Shown here: in pieces, positions 1-8,222 of the stretch
Numbering within the stretch: the first letter of the stretch is position 1
Layout of the letters: the number at the start of each line of letters is the position of its first letter
Assembly: GCA_947492925.1 (NCBI GenBank)
Contig: CANLOQ010000001.1
Span: 1,116,001 to 1,180,000 of the forward strand
Source of the DNA: an uncultured Sulfitobacter sp.
Lineage (GTDB): Bacteria; Pseudomonadota; Alphaproteobacteria; Rhodobacterales; Rhodobacteraceae
DNA: 64,000 nucleotides
Direction of reading: 5' to 3'
Program-made: the position numbers and the translations under genes
Notes under the pieces: model-generated
What the model was told of the DNA's origin: nothing
Databases searched by the model: none
The model's input: the letters and a program-made list of their open reading frames with translations, nothing else

Positions 1-1209
1 CTGCCGAACGAGAACCGCGAGAAAGTGGTGCTGCGCGAAATTCTTGCCGCGCGTGACTTTGGCGACAGCAACATGCGCCTGCCGCTGGCCTTGGGTAAGG
101 ACATTGGTGGTGATCCGGTGGTCGCGAACCTTGCCAAGATGCCGCACCTGCTGATTGCGGGTACGACCGGTTCGGGTAAATCCGTGGCGATCAACACGAT
201 GATCCTTTCGTTGCTTTACAAGCTGACGCCCGAAGAATGCCGCCTGATCATGATCGACCCCAAGATGCTGGAACTTTCCGTCTATGACGGCATCCCGCAT
301 CTGCTGTCCCCGGTTGTGACCGACCCCAAAAAAGCCGTTGTCGCGCTGAAATGGACCGTGGGCGAGATGGAAGAACGCTATCGCAAGATGTCGAAAATGG
401 GCGTGCGCAACATTGAAGGATATAATGGGCGTGTGCGCGAAGCGCTGGCCAAAGGCGAGATGTTCAGCCGCACGGTGCAGACCGGATTTGACGATGACAC
501 GGGCGAGCCGATTTTTGAGACAGAGGAAAACGTACCCGAGGCGCTGCCCTATATCGTGGTGATCGTTGACGAAATGGCGGACCTGATGATGGTTGCGGGC
601 AAGGAGATCGAAGCCTGCATCCAGCGTCTGGCACAGATGGCGCGTGCATCCGGCATCCACCTCATTATGGCAACCCAGCGTCCATCGGTGGACGTGATCA
701 CCGGCACGATCAAGGCGAACTTCCCCACGCGGATTTCGTTTCAGGTCACGTCGAAAATCGACAGCCGCACCATTCTAGGCGAGATGGGTGCCGAACAACT
801 GCTGGGCATGGGTGACATGCTGTATATGGCAGGCGGGGCCAAGATCACGCGCTGTCACGGGCCGTTTGTGAGCGATGAAGAGGTTGAGGAAATCGTCAAC
901 CACCTCAAGCAATTCGGGGAGCCGGATTATGTGGGTGGTGTTGTTGATGGTCCTGCTGATGACGCTGAGGCGAGCATTGACGCAGTGCTGGGTCTGGGTG
1001 GCAATACCGACGGCGAAGATGCGCTTTATGATCAGGCGGTTGCCGTTGTGATCAAAGACCGCAAATGCTCGACCTCGTATATCCAGCGCAAGCTGGCGAT
1101 TGGATACAACAAAGCCGCACGATTGGTGGAACAGATGGAGGATCAAGGTCTTGTGTCCCCCGCCAATCACGTGGGTAAACGCGAAATACTTGTGCCGGAA
1201 CAGGGATAA
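1..1209 (+). CDS. ftsK: DNA translocase FtsK, C-terminal part (5' truncated by window)
   Basis: The reading frame is already open at base 1, so the membrane and linker parts lie outside the window. FtsK is the septal hexameric ATPase that pumps chromosomal DNA and activates XerCD recombination at dif. Visible motor motifs are Walker A GTTGSGKS (bases 160-183) and Walker B VIVDEMAD (559-582), followed by the conserved stretch ending in [11 protein letters not shown]. The last ~60 residues form the winged-helix gamma domain that reads KOPS (helix ending [12 protein letters not shown]). The gene ends 35 bases before a strong intrinsic terminator, so it is the end of its transcript. Identity is firm; only the N-terminal length is unknown. 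Confidence 0.97.
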   Translation: MPNENREKVVLREILAARDFGDSNMRLPLALGKDIGGDPVVANLAKMPHLLIAGTTGSGKSVAINTMILSLLYKLTPEECRLIMIDPKMLELSVYDGIPHLLSPVVTDPKKAVVALKWTVGEMEERYRKMSKMGVRNIEGYNGRVREALAKGEMFSRTVQTGFDDDTGEPIFETEENVPEALPYIVVIVDEMADLMMVAGKEIEACIQRLAQMARASGIHLIMATQRPSVDVITGTIKANFPTRISFQVTSKIDSRTILGEMGAEQLLGMGDMLYMAGGAKITRCHGPFVSDEEVEEIVNHLKQFGEPDYVGGVVDGPADDAEASIDAVLGLGGNTDGEDALYDQAVAVVIKDRKCSTSYIQRKLAIGYNKAARLVEQMEDQGLVSPANHVGKREILVPEQG

Positions 1210-1243
1210 GGCTTACCTCCTAACGACCTGTTTGCACGATAAC

Positions 1244-1279
1244 CACCGCCGGGGCTCCTTTTCCCCGGCGGTGTTTTTT
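1244..1279 (+). terminator. Intrinsic terminator after ftsK
   Basis: Perfect 11-bp inverted repeat CACCGCCGGGG / CCCCGGCGGTG (1244-1254 and 1263-1273) with an 8-base loop, followed by six T. Classical Rho-independent terminator for the plus strand. Confidence 0.93.
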
Positions 1280-1353
1280 GCGGTATGGTCAAGGCCGACA
1301 CCGGGTGTATTCAAGGGAAAGAAAACACGCAGAAAAAGCCGAAGGTTCAGCGG

Positions 1354-1385
1354 AAAAGGCCTGCACAACAAGTGTTATGCAGGCC
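1354..1385 (-). terminator. Probable intrinsic terminator for the small minus-strand gene
   Basis: Inverted repeat GGCCTGCA / TGCAGGCC (1358-1365 and 1378-1385). Read on the minus strand, the stem is followed by TTTT. It lies about 80 bases downstream of the stop codon of the 49-codon gene at 1464-1613, which fits a dedicated short transcript. Confidence 0.65.
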
Positions 1386-1463
1386 AAAGCGTGGTGACCG
1401 CCCCCTAGTGGGGATGGGTTTAGAGAGCGGATGCCAATCGCTTTTTGTGTGGCTTGGGATACC

Positions 1464-1613
1464 TCAGAGACCCAAGCCGAATTTCAGGGCGACCAAAGAT
1501 ACAGCTGCAAGAGCGAATTTACCATAACGCTTGCGGGTTCTTTCGCGACGTGCAGTGATATCGGCAGGCACTAATGCCGTGTTGTGATGTGTATAAAGCG
1601 TTCTACGCTGCAT
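1464..1613 (-). CDS. Small basic protein, 49 aa, function unknown
   Basis: An ATG frame of 49 codons with a good ribosome binding site, GGAG seven bases before the ATG. The product begins MQRRTLYTHH, has a very basic middle (ARRERTRKRYGK, residues 21-32) and ends in a hydrophobic, probably helical tail (FALAAVSLVALKFGLGL). This is a charged-linker plus membrane-tail pattern. It sits alone between the ftsK terminator and lolA, is transcribed opposite to both, and has its own terminator-like hairpin downstream. I do not recognise a family. A basic cytoplasmic head with a short membrane anchor is an inference from composition. The start, RBS and terminator together make it a likely real gene that length cut-offs would miss. 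Confidence 0.6.
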   Translation of the reverse strand: MQRRTLYTHHNTALVPADITARRERTRKRYGKFALAAVSLVALKFGLGL

Positions 1614-1874
1614 TCGGGTTCTCCAAACATGCGCCCCGCCCGCAAGATGTCACCGTGATCTTCTCGGGAAAAGGGGAAGAAACAGCGGATTAAATCAAAT
1701 CTGCATCAACTCTGTCCTTAAGTGACGGAAATCGCCGAAGGTCAAATACAACGTTGATCAAAAAAGGAAAAACGGTTAGTTGGCCCTGAATAAGCAATAA
1801 ACCGCAGCCTGTTATCGCATATCATGGGAAGATATCCTATGTGAGACCCAACTGAAGACACACAGGTAAGCACT

Positions 1875-2480
1875 ATGCGTTTTATCACTCGAACGATCCT
1901 CGGCTTTTGTCTGGCTCTTGCGCTGCCGCTTGCCGCCGCCGCGCAAAAACTGCCGCTGAATGACATCTCGGCCTATCTGAACAAGCTCCAGACAGCGAAG
2001 GGAGAGTTCACGCAGATCAATGATGACGGGTCGATCAGCACGGGCACGATCTATATCAAACGCCCCGGCAAGGTGCGTTTTGAATACAACCCACCCGAAA
2101 GCGCGCTTGTGGTTGCGGGAAGCAACACGGTTGTGATTTTTGACAAGAAGTCGAACCAGCCTGCCGAAAGTTATCCGCTGTCACGCACGCCGCTGTCGAT
2201 CATTCTGGCGCGCAACGTCAACTTGGGGGCCGCGAACATGGTGACCGGACACAGCTTTGACGGCACCGCGACTGTGGTGACCGCCCAAGACCCGCAGAAC
2301 CCGCAGTATGGTAATATTCAGCTTAAATTCACCGGCAACCCGGTTGAGCTGCGCCAATGGGTGATCAATGACGGCAACGGCAGCCAGACCACCGTTGTCT
2401 TGGGGGATTTGCAAAGCGGCGGCAATCTGCCCAACCGCCTGTTCGATGTGGGCAGTCCGGGCAGCAACGCCAACCGCTAG
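1875..2480 (+). CDS. lolA: Outer-membrane lipoprotein carrier protein LolA family
   Basis: Periplasmic chaperone that receives lipoproteins from the LolCDE transporter and carries them to the outer membrane. The 201-residue product has a Sec signal peptide (hydrophobic to about residue 22, cut near AAA-AQ). The LolA-type beta-rich core follows, with the family's early motif KGEFTQ followed by IYIKRPGKVRFEY, and a central Y-P-L-S-R-T-P-L block. Alphaproteobacterial LolA is often only distantly similar to E. coli LolA, so LolA-like is the safe name. It converges on the transglycosylase gene, the stops being only 3 bases apart. An AGG lies eight bases before the ATG. Confidence 0.9.
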   Translation: MRFITRTILGFCLALALPLAAAAQKLPLNDISAYLNKLQTAKGEFTQINDDGSISTGTIYIKRPGKVRFEYNPPESALVVAGSNTVVIFDKKSNQPAESYPLSRTPLSIILARNVNLGAANMVTGHSFDGTATVVTAQDPQNPQYGNIQLKFTGNPVELRQWVINDGNGSQTTVVLGDLQSGGNLPNRLFDVGSPGSNANR

Positions 2481-2483
2481 GCT

Positions 2484-3068
2484 TTATCTCAACCGGCAAC
2501 GCGCAATCTGCTCGCGGTACATCTGCGAGCGGGCTTCGACCTTGCTGGACACCCCCACAAGCCACGCCTTGCGGTTATAGGTCTTCTTGCGAAACCCTGT
2601 GTGGCCCTCGTGATAGGCAAGATACTGGTTGCGCGCATCGCTGAGGGATACGCCATTCCGGTCGCGGGTCTGGTTCATGTACCACCCCATGAAATCAGTG
2701 GCGTCGTTGATCCGGTCACGGCGCGCACTGCGGCGGTTCTGATCGGCCAGGTATTCTTCCCACGTGCCATCAAGCGCCTGAGAATAGCCGAAAGCGCTGG
2801 ATTGGCGGCCCATCGGGATCACCCCCGCAACATAGCGGAAGGGCGTTCGGGCATCTGCGATGAATTTGCTTTCCTGATGGATCGTGGCCATCATCACATG
2901 CATCGGGACGCCCCATTTACGTTCCACCTTGCGGAACGCCTTGAGGTATTGTGGGCGCTCTCTGAGGATGGCACAGGCGTTGTCCAATTCGCGCGGCGCG
3001 GATGTTTGCCCGCCGCCGCAGGACGCAACCAAAGTTGCCAGTATCAGGGCGCGAAAGAGTCTGCTCAT
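2484..3068 (-). CDS. Lytic transglycosylase (SLT-type) lipoprotein
   Basis: 194 residues. Residues 1-17 are a lipoprotein signal with lipobox LVASC (Cys17), so the protein should be anchored in the outer membrane. The rest looks like a compact SLT/lysozyme-fold domain. HQESKF (residues 64-69) carries the putative catalytic Glu66, followed by the AFGYSQALDGTWEEY block typical of murein lytic transglycosylases, and YLAYHEGHTGF further on. Such enzymes cleave glycan strands to 1,6-anhydromuropeptides during wall growth. It is shorter than Slt70 or MltC because it lacks accessory domains. GAGAGG lies just upstream of the ATG. Confidence 0.85.
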   Translation of the reverse strand: MSRLFRALILATLVASCGGGQTSAPRELDNACAILRERPQYLKAFRKVERKWGVPMHVMMATIHQESKFIADARTPFRYVAGVIPMGRQSSAFGYSQALDGTWEEYLADQNRRSARRDRINDATDFMGWYMNQTRDRNGVSLSDARNQYLAYHEGHTGFRKKTYNRKAWLVGVSSKVEARSQMYREQIARCRLR

Positions 3069-3142
3069 CTGCCTCTCGCTTATATGGTTTTTTATTTTGA
3101 CGTGATCATAGCCGATTTCGCACGGGCGTCACATCACAAAAT

Positions 3143-4024
3143 TTAAAGCAACATCGCCAGCAGCAGCGGCAATGCGCCGATCGACATCACGGTTGATACA
3201 ACGACCAGCCCTGCGACGGCCTGCGCATCGGCCCCGTACTTTTCAGCCAGCATATACGAGGTCACGGCGACCGGCGTTGCGACCTGCAGGACCAGAATGC
3301 CCGCCGCGACCCTGTCCAGCGCAAACCAATCGGCGGCCAGCCATGCGCAGGCAACACAGATGGCAAGTTTGACCGTTGATAGAACAATGGCCCGTCCGAT
3401 CCCGCCCGGTGACAGGCGCGCAACGGCCACGCCAAGTGTGATCAGCATCAGTGGAATTGCCATTTGACCGATCAGCCCAAGGGTATTGTCCGCAAAGGTC
3501 GGCAAGGTCCAACCTTGCCAAAGAAAGACGCCGCCGGCCAAGGTTGCCCCGACCAGTGGTTCCTTCATGACCTTGCCAAGTGAACCCGCCCCTGCCACCA
3601 ACCAGATGCCAAAAGTAAACGACAGGATCGCCATCACGGCGAAAACAACAACGGCATATTCCAGCCCAATCTCGCCAAAGGCAAAAAGCGCCAGCGGCAG
3701 GCCAAGGTTGCCGGTGTTGCCAAAAATCAGCGGTGCCGCAAAGGTTCGCTGTGGCAGGCGCGCGAAACGGATCAGGATCAGGACAACGGCAGAGATCGCA
3801 CCATAGGCGACAAGGCTGGCGATGCTCAGCGTGGTCAATGCGGCAGGATCAAGCGTGGTGTTCACCAACGCGGTGAAAATCAGGCAGGGCACTGCCAATG
3901 TCATGGCCAGCCGGGTGACAAACTCCAGACGGTACTCAAACCCCAGCTTGACCCAGCCAAAGCCGATGCCCGCCAGCAGGAACACCGGTGCGACGATTTC
4001 AAGCACGGTCCACATCAGGTTCAA
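3143..4024 (-). CDS. AEC family permease (auxin efflux carrier-like)
   Basis: 293-residue integral membrane protein with about ten hydrophobic helices and the AEC family pattern: N-terminal LEIVAPVFLLAGIGFGW, central LIFGNTGNLGLPLALFAFGE with the Asn/Gly-rich break, and C-terminal VATPVAVTSYMLAEKYG. Bacterial AEC proteins export or exchange small organic anions; the substrate cannot be read here. The most upstream start is TTG, with AAGGA nine bases before it. An in-frame ATG three codons later is poorly placed for that RBS, so a TTG start is plausible. It is divergent from hspQ. Confidence 0.88.
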   Translation of the reverse strand: MNLMWTVLEIVAPVFLLAGIGFGWVKLGFEYRLEFVTRLAMTLAVPCLIFTALVNTTLDPAALTTLSIASLVAYGAISAVVLILIRFARLPQRTFAAPLIFGNTGNLGLPLALFAFGEIGLEYAVVVFAVMAILSFTFGIWLVAGAGSLGKVMKEPLVGATLAGGVFLWQGWTLPTFADNTLGLIGQMAIPLMLITLGVAVARLSPGGIGRAIVLSTVKLAICVACAWLAADWFALDRVAAGILVLQVATPVAVTSYMLAEKYGADAQAVAGLVVVSTVMSIGALPLLLAMLL

Positions 4025-4109
4025 CAGTCTGTTTCCTTCTCATGCCGCGACGTGATTGGACAAAAGCCCCTTGAACCCGTTACTAACGAACGGTAGGGGC
4101 TGCAACGTT

Positions 4110-4436
4110 ATGCTACGCACGCGCGCAAAATATCATCTGGGCCAGATTGTAAGGCACAAGAAACATCCTTTTCGCGGGGTGATTTTTGACGTGGACCCTG
4201 AATTTGCCAATACCGACGAATGGTATGAGGCCATCCCCGAAGACAGCCGTCCCGTGAAGGACCAGCCGTTCTATCATCTGCTGGCCGAAAACGATCAAAG
4301 CTATTACGTGGCTTACGTGTCCGAGCAGAATCTGGTGGCCGATTATTCAGGCGAACCGGTTGATCACCCGGACATCCCCGATCTTTTTGGTCCGTTCACT
4401 GACGGGGCCTATCCGTTGCATTTCCAACTGAATTGA
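4110..4436 (+). CDS. hspQ: Heat shock protein HspQ (hemimethylated DNA-binding / YccV-like)
   Basis: 108-residue protein with the YccV-like fold signature: RAKYHLGQIVRHKKHPFRGV near the N terminus, then VIFDVDPEF, DQPFYHLL, YVAYVSEQNL and a C-terminal hydrophobic tail. HspQ is known as a heat-inducible factor that modulates AAA+ proteolysis (specificity enhancer of Lon) and was first described through binding to hemimethylated DNA. I chose ATG 4110 because AGGGG lies nine bases upstream and the family starts at this point. An upstream in-frame ATG at 4056 would add 18 unconserved residues. Confidence 0.93.
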   Translation: MLRTRAKYHLGQIVRHKKHPFRGVIFDVDPEFANTDEWYEAIPEDSRPVKDQPFYHLLAENDQSYYVAYVSEQNLVADYSGEPVDHPDIPDLFGPFTDGAYPLHFQLN

Positions 4437-4862
4437 CCTGAACCGAACCCGGCGGATCAAGTGCATGCAATCGCAAGGCGTTTGCGCGGGGCTGTCTGGG
4501 TTTTCTGGGGGGGGAGAAGTTCCTCGACACCGCGCACTGGGTGGGGGCTATAAAACGCGGTGCCGAGGGAAGCCATATGCAGCTACAAGAACATGTATGC
4601 CCCTTAAGGTGGGCGAGTCTGTGATCGCTTTGTGGCCATTTCACGAAGTATCGGGGCAATATTGCGGCACTGCGCATTTACAGAAAATTGGATGAATTTG
4701 GGTTAAACCCACGATCTTGAAGGGCTGATTGCGCTTGCCGTGGATTTGCTGTGTTGGGGAATGCCGAAAGCTGCTTCAGCCTGTCGGAACAGGCCTGGCT
4801 ACCCCATCAAAAAGGAAACCTCAGGCCAGATATTGAAGAAGCCAGCGGTAAGGTGCCGCGTT
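4437..4862. other. Gene-free stretch with strong hairpins; possible non-coding RNA locus
   Basis: No convincing gene on either strand. It contains a long hairpin (4522-4568: CCTCGACACCGCG against CGCGGTGCCGAGG, one mismatch), a TATAAA inside its loop (4549-4554), a 13-base TGGGTT-A-AACCCA repeat (4699-4711) and a perfect GCCTGT-CGGA-ACAGGC hairpin (4779-4794). None is followed by a T-run. I tried to fold it as 6S, 4.5S/SRP or tmRNA and did not find the diagnostic motifs. Unknown function. Confidence 0.35.
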
Positions 4863-5360
4863 TCAGTGTGAATGCCCGTAGGCTACGGCAATCCTGAGAT
4901 GCAGTTGGTTTTCGTTGCCGACGCGTTGGTACAGAACATCCTTGGCCAGATCCTGTATGAGGAACCAGCCAAATCCCCCTTCTGGCAGATCATCAACGTC
5001 CACGTCACGCGGTTGCAACTGACCAATCGGCGTGCGTCCGTCCGGCATGACGCAGCCCTGATCGGTGATCGCCACATGCAGGCCGTCGTGGTGGTGGGAA
5101 AACCGGATCGTAATCGGCCCTTCCAGATCTCCGTAGCTGTGCTCCACGATGTTGTTGACCACTTCTGCCAGCACGATTTCCACGGTGCTGGTCTCTTCTA
5201 TGTCCAGCTTTAGCGGTTGCAGCGCTGATATGATCTGTTCCAACGCGGATCGGGCGGCTGTGCTGCCGCTGCTGACGCTGAATTCGATGCCCGTGCTCAG
5301 GCAGACCTGCTTGCCGGTCGTTTCGGTGTTGTGATGAACCCCTTCAGACACGCAGCGCAT
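4863..5360 (-). CDS. RsbW-like anti-sigma factor / serine protein kinase
   Basis: 165 residues with a GHKL ATPase fold of the HATPase_c_2 (RsbW/SpoIIAB) type. The N-box EVVNNIVEHSYGD is near residues 66-78, a G1-like DQGCVMP near 100, and a G2-like GGFGWFLI near 128. Such kinases bind a sigma factor or other partner and phosphorylate the cognate STAS antagonist on Ser. The STAS partner is encoded immediately upstream, and the coding regions overlap by 17 bases if the ATG at 5360 is used, so the pair is translationally linked. No sigma factor or PP2C phosphatase gene is adjacent. Confidence 0.88.
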   Translation of the reverse strand: MRCVSEGVHHNTETTGKQVCLSTGIEFSVSSGSTAARSALEQIISALQPLKLDIEETSTVEIVLAEVVNNIVEHSYGDLEGPITIRFSHHHDGLHVAITDQGCVMPDGRTPIGQLQPRDVDVDDLPEGGFGWFLIQDLAKDVLYQRVGNENQLHLRIAVAYGHSH

Positions 5361-5673
5361 CCTCCAGTGTCATGTAGGTGGGAAAGACGCTGTCCATCCG
5401 CGTAAGGCGAAACACCTTGTCAACCGCAGGGGTCAACCCCGCCAGGATAAGCTTCCGCTCTGGCGCAAGGTGCTTCATCGTGGCGACGATGGCCCCAAGG
5501 CCGCTTGAATCGATAAAATTCACCTGTGTCAGGTTCAGCACTACCTGCGATTCCGCATTTTGCGTGCCGTTACGCACCGCTTCCTTGAATGCGACGGCCA
5601 CAGCGGCGTCAATGCGGGGCTCTTCCACAGTGACCACACAGAAATCCCCTTCTGTTTTGACTGCTAGTTCCAT
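5344..5673 (-). CDS. STAS-domain anti-sigma factor antagonist
   Basis: 109 residues forming a single STAS domain (RsbV/SpoIIAA type). The phospho-acceptor loop reads FIDSSGLGAI (residues 53-62), with Ser56/Ser57 as likely targets of the neighbouring kinase. In the partner-switching scheme the unphosphorylated STAS protein captures the kinase and frees its other client. Of three clustered ATG codons I chose 5673 because GAGG lies seven bases upstream; 5688 and 5679 are less well placed. It is divergent from the thiolase gene, with about 90 bases between them for both promoters. Confidence 0.9.
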   Translation of the reverse strand: MELAVKTEGDFCVVTVEEPRIDAAVAVAFKEAVRNGTQNAESQVVLNLTQVNFIDSSGLGAIVATMKHLAPERKLILAGLTPAVDKVFRLTRMDSVFPTYMTLEDALRV

Positions 5674-5761
5674 AGACATACCTCGCAAGCTTGATTGCGC
5701 CCGGTTCTAGGGCAGAACCGTTACCAACTGATGATCAGCTTGGAGCCAAGGGGAGAGTGAC

Positions 5762-6934
5762 ATGAAAAATGTGGTGATAGCGGGGGCGGCACGCACGCCG
5801 ATGGGCGGTTTTCAGGGCGCTTTCGAAGGATTAAGCGCATCGGCGCTTGGCGGAGATGCGATCAAGGCGGCCATCGCCAACGCCGGACCTGCCAGCGTGC
5901 AGGAAGTCCTGATGGGTTGCGTTCTGCCCGCCGGGCAAGGACAGGCCCCGGCCCGGCAGGCTGGTTTCGCCGCCGGTCTGGGCGAGGACGTTCCAGCGAC
6001 GACCCTGAACAAGATGTGCGGATCGGGGATGAAGGCGGCGATGATTGCCTTTGACCAGATCGCGCTGGGCCAGACGGACGTGATGGTTGCCGGTGGCATG
6101 GAAAGCATGACAAACGCCCCCTACGTTCTGCCCAAGATGCGCGGCGGGGCGCGGCTGGGTCATGGCGCTGTGGTCGATCATATGTTTCTGGACGGGCTGG
6201 AAGACGCCTATGACAAGGGGCGTCTGATGGGCACATTTGCAGAAGACTGCGCCGAAGCATATCAATTCACCCGCGAGGCGCAGGATGCCTATGCGCTGGC
6301 ATCCCTGTCGCGTGCTGTTGCCGCACAGGAAAGCGGTGCCTTTGGCGATGAAATCACCCCGGTTGAGATGACAACGCGCAAGGGCACAGTGCGCATCACG
6401 CAGGATGAACAGCCCGGAAACGCCCGCCCCGACAAGATACCGCAGTTGAAACCGGCGTTCCGCAAGGATGGCACGGTCACGGCGGCAAACGCATCCTCCA
6501 TCTCTGATGGCGCGGCCGCGCTGGTTCTGGCATCCGAGGACAGCGCAGCGGCACAGGAACTTAACGTCCGCGCGCGCATTCTGGGCCACGCCAGCCACGC
6601 GCAGGCACCGGGTCTTTTTACCACTGCACCTGTGCCCGCCGCGCAAAAGCTTCTGGACCGGATTGGCTGGTCGAAAGACGATGTAGACCTGTGGGAGGTG
6701 AACGAAGCCTTCGCGGTGGTTCCGATGGCGTTCATGCATGAAATGGGTCTGGACCACGACATCGTCAATGTGAACGGCGGGGCCTGCGCATTGGGTCATC
6801 CCATCGGTGCATCGGGCGCGCGGATCATGGTGACCCTTCTGAACGCGCTGGAGAAGCGCAATCTGAAGCGGGGTGTTGCGGCCATCTGCATCGGCGGTGG
6901 CGAAGGCACGGCTATTGCGATTGAACGCGTCTGA
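5762..6934 (+). CDS. Acetyl-CoA C-acetyltransferase (thiolase)
   Basis: 390 residues, the usual thiolase length. Key residues are nucleophile Cys86 in NKMCGSGMKA, His346 in ALGHPIGASG and Cys376 in CIGGGEGTA. The enzyme condenses two acetyl-CoA to acetoacetyl-CoA or runs the reverse thiolysis. It could serve PHB synthesis, the ethylmalonyl-CoA pathway or fatty-acid and amino-acid breakdown. It stands alone, without phaB or beta-oxidation partners, so its pathway cannot be assigned. GGGGAG precedes the ATG. It is divergent from the STAS gene. Confidence 0.95.
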   Translation: MKNVVIAGAARTPMGGFQGAFEGLSASALGGDAIKAAIANAGPASVQEVLMGCVLPAGQGQAPARQAGFAAGLGEDVPATTLNKMCGSGMKAAMIAFDQIALGQTDVMVAGGMESMTNAPYVLPKMRGGARLGHGAVVDHMFLDGLEDAYDKGRLMGTFAEDCAEAYQFTREAQDAYALASLSRAVAAQESGAFGDEITPVEMTTRKGTVRITQDEQPGNARPDKIPQLKPAFRKDGTVTAANASSISDGAAALVLASEDSAAAQELNVRARILGHASHAQAPGLFTTAPVPAAQKLLDRIGWSKDDVDLWEVNEAFAVVPMAFMHEMGLDHDIVNVNGGACALGHPIGASGARIMVTLLNALEKRNLKRGVAAICIGGGEGTAIAIERV

Positions 6935-6985
6935 TCTTCACTTTGTCCCCGAACACCAACCGCATTCAGCTTGGAGCGCCTGCGC

Positions 6986-7444
6986 ATGTCTGTTGATTAC
7001 ACCGCTCTTTCCCGCACGCTTGCAAGCCTCACAGAAGGTGAGACGGATGCCGTGGCGCTGATGGCGACCGTCGCGTGCGAGGTGCACCATGCAGACGATC
7101 GGTTTGACTGGACGGGCTTTTATCGGGTTGTCGGCCCTGAACTGCTCAAGATCGGGCCTTATCAGGGTGGCCACGGTTGTCTGGTCATTCCGTTCTCCCG
7201 TGGGGTTTGTGGTGCTGCCGCACGTACAGGGCAGGTTCAGCTGGTGCCGGATGTCGATGCTTTTGAAGGCCATATTGCCTGTGCGTCGTCGACGCGGTCG
7301 GAACTGGTGCTGCCCGTCTGGGATATGCAGGGAAATCTAATCGCGGTTTTTGATATAGACAGCGATCAGCCCGATGCGTTCACGCAAACGGATGCCGACG
7401 CGCTTGCCAAAATGCTCGCGGATGTTTTTGCTGCCGTGAAATAA
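6986..7444 (+). CDS. msrC: GAF-domain free methionine-(R)-sulfoxide reductase
   Basis: 152-residue stand-alone GAF domain of the fRMsr (YebR) type, which reduces free L-methionine-R-sulfoxide with thioredoxin. The signature is complete: WTGFYRV, IGPYQG, three conserved cysteines in HGCLVIPF, RGVCG and HIACASSTRSE, and a final VFDIDSDQ. I chose ATG 6986 because GGAG lies nine bases upstream; an in-frame ATG at 6971 has no RBS. It follows the thiolase gene by 51 bases and may be cotranscribed with it, but no functional link is evident. Confidence 0.92.
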   Translation: MSVDYTALSRTLASLTEGETDAVALMATVACEVHHADDRFDWTGFYRVVGPELLKIGPYQGGHGCLVIPFSRGVCGAAARTGQVQLVPDVDAFEGHIACASSTRSELVLPVWDMQGNLIAVFDIDSDQPDAFTQTDADALAKMLADVFAAVK

Positions 7445-7454
7445 TACTGGATTT

Positions 7455-7500
7455 TTTCACGAAACTGCATTTACGTGAAATAGAAGAATAGAATTTCACG
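7455..7500. promoter_or_regulatory. Operator array: three TTTCACG elements
   Basis: TTTCACG at 7455-7461, its inverse CGTGAAA at 7474-7480 and TTTCACG again at 7494-7500. Start-to-start spacing is 19 and 20 bases, about two helical turns, so the sites lie on one DNA face. The last copy ends nine bases before the regulator's ATG. This arrangement suggests autoregulation by the XRE-cupin protein, and possibly control of the catabolic operon downstream. Confidence 0.6.
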
Positions 7501-7508
7501 GAATCACC

Positions 7509-8081
7509 ATGCGCCACAGTCTGCCAGATACGCCCGACACGCTTGGTGCCGATCTGCGCGCCCTGCGCAAGGCGCGGGGGCTGACGCTGGCACATCTGGC
7601 CGATGTGCTGAACCGTTCTGTTGGGTGGCTTAGCCAGGTTGAGCGCGATATTTCCGAACCCTCGATCACGGATCTGCGCGAAATCGCTGCCGCGTTGGAT
7701 GTGTCGGTCTCCATGCTGTTTCGCCATGCCGCCGCCCCGGCACAGGAGGCCGGATATGTCGTGCGCCGTGATGCGCGCCGCACTATCGGCAGTCAGGTGG
7801 CGGGTCTGGTCGAGGAACTGCTGTCACCGGACCTTACCGATGATTTTGAGATGGTCCATTCCACGTTCCAGCCGCATAGCCGCATCAAGCAGCCCGTCAC
7901 CCGTCCGACGCAGGAGGTGGGGTATGTGATTTCGGGCAGGCTTGAGATCGAGATTGCGGGCATCACCCACACCATCAATCCCGGTGACAGTTTCCGCATT
8001 CGGGGGGAGGCATTCCGCTGGGCCAATCCGTTTGACACACCTGCCGTGGCCATCTGGGTCATCGCGCCGCCGGTGTATTGA
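7509..8081 (+). CDS. XRE-family regulator with C-terminal cupin domain
   Basis: 190 residues. An N-terminal helix-turn-helix (about residues 10-65; LRALRKARGLTLAHLADVL, then VGWLSQVERDISEPS) is joined to a C-terminal cupin_2 domain (about 105-187; QEVGYVISGRLEIEI, then NPGDSFRI). In this architecture the cupin usually senses a small metabolite. It directly precedes the operon of demethylating dehydrogenases on the same strand, so a compound such as glycine betaine, dimethylglycine or sarcosine is a reasonable candidate ligand. The TTTCACG array in its own promoter points to autoregulation. Identity as a regulator is firm; the ligand is inferred. Confidence 0.93.
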   Translation: MRHSLPDTPDTLGADLRALRKARGLTLAHLADVLNRSVGWLSQVERDISEPSITDLREIAAALDVSVSMLFRHAAAPAQEAGYVVRRDARRTIGSQVAGLVEELLSPDLTDDFEMVHSTFQPHSRIKQPVTRPTQEVGYVISGRLEIEIAGITHTINPGDSFRIRGEAFRWANPFDTPAVAIWVIAPPVY

Positions 8082-8222
8082 TATGAGTGTCAGGTCAGCA
8101 ATCACAACAGGCAGCGTTTGTAGCGCCCATGCGCTGCGGCCAACGGCATCACGGCGCTGCGGGGCGCATGACCTGCTGCTGTGTGCTTTTGTAAGGCATC
8201 TGAATGGACGTGGGGGTATCGC

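Noticed and set aside
4465-4695. 76-codon plus-strand frame in the hairpin region
   Set aside because: No RBS, no recognisable composition, and it runs through the long hairpin.
4437-4862. 6S, SRP or tmRNA gene
   Set aside because: No long closing stem with a central bubble, no GGAAGCAG-type SRP motif and no tRNA-like end could be found.
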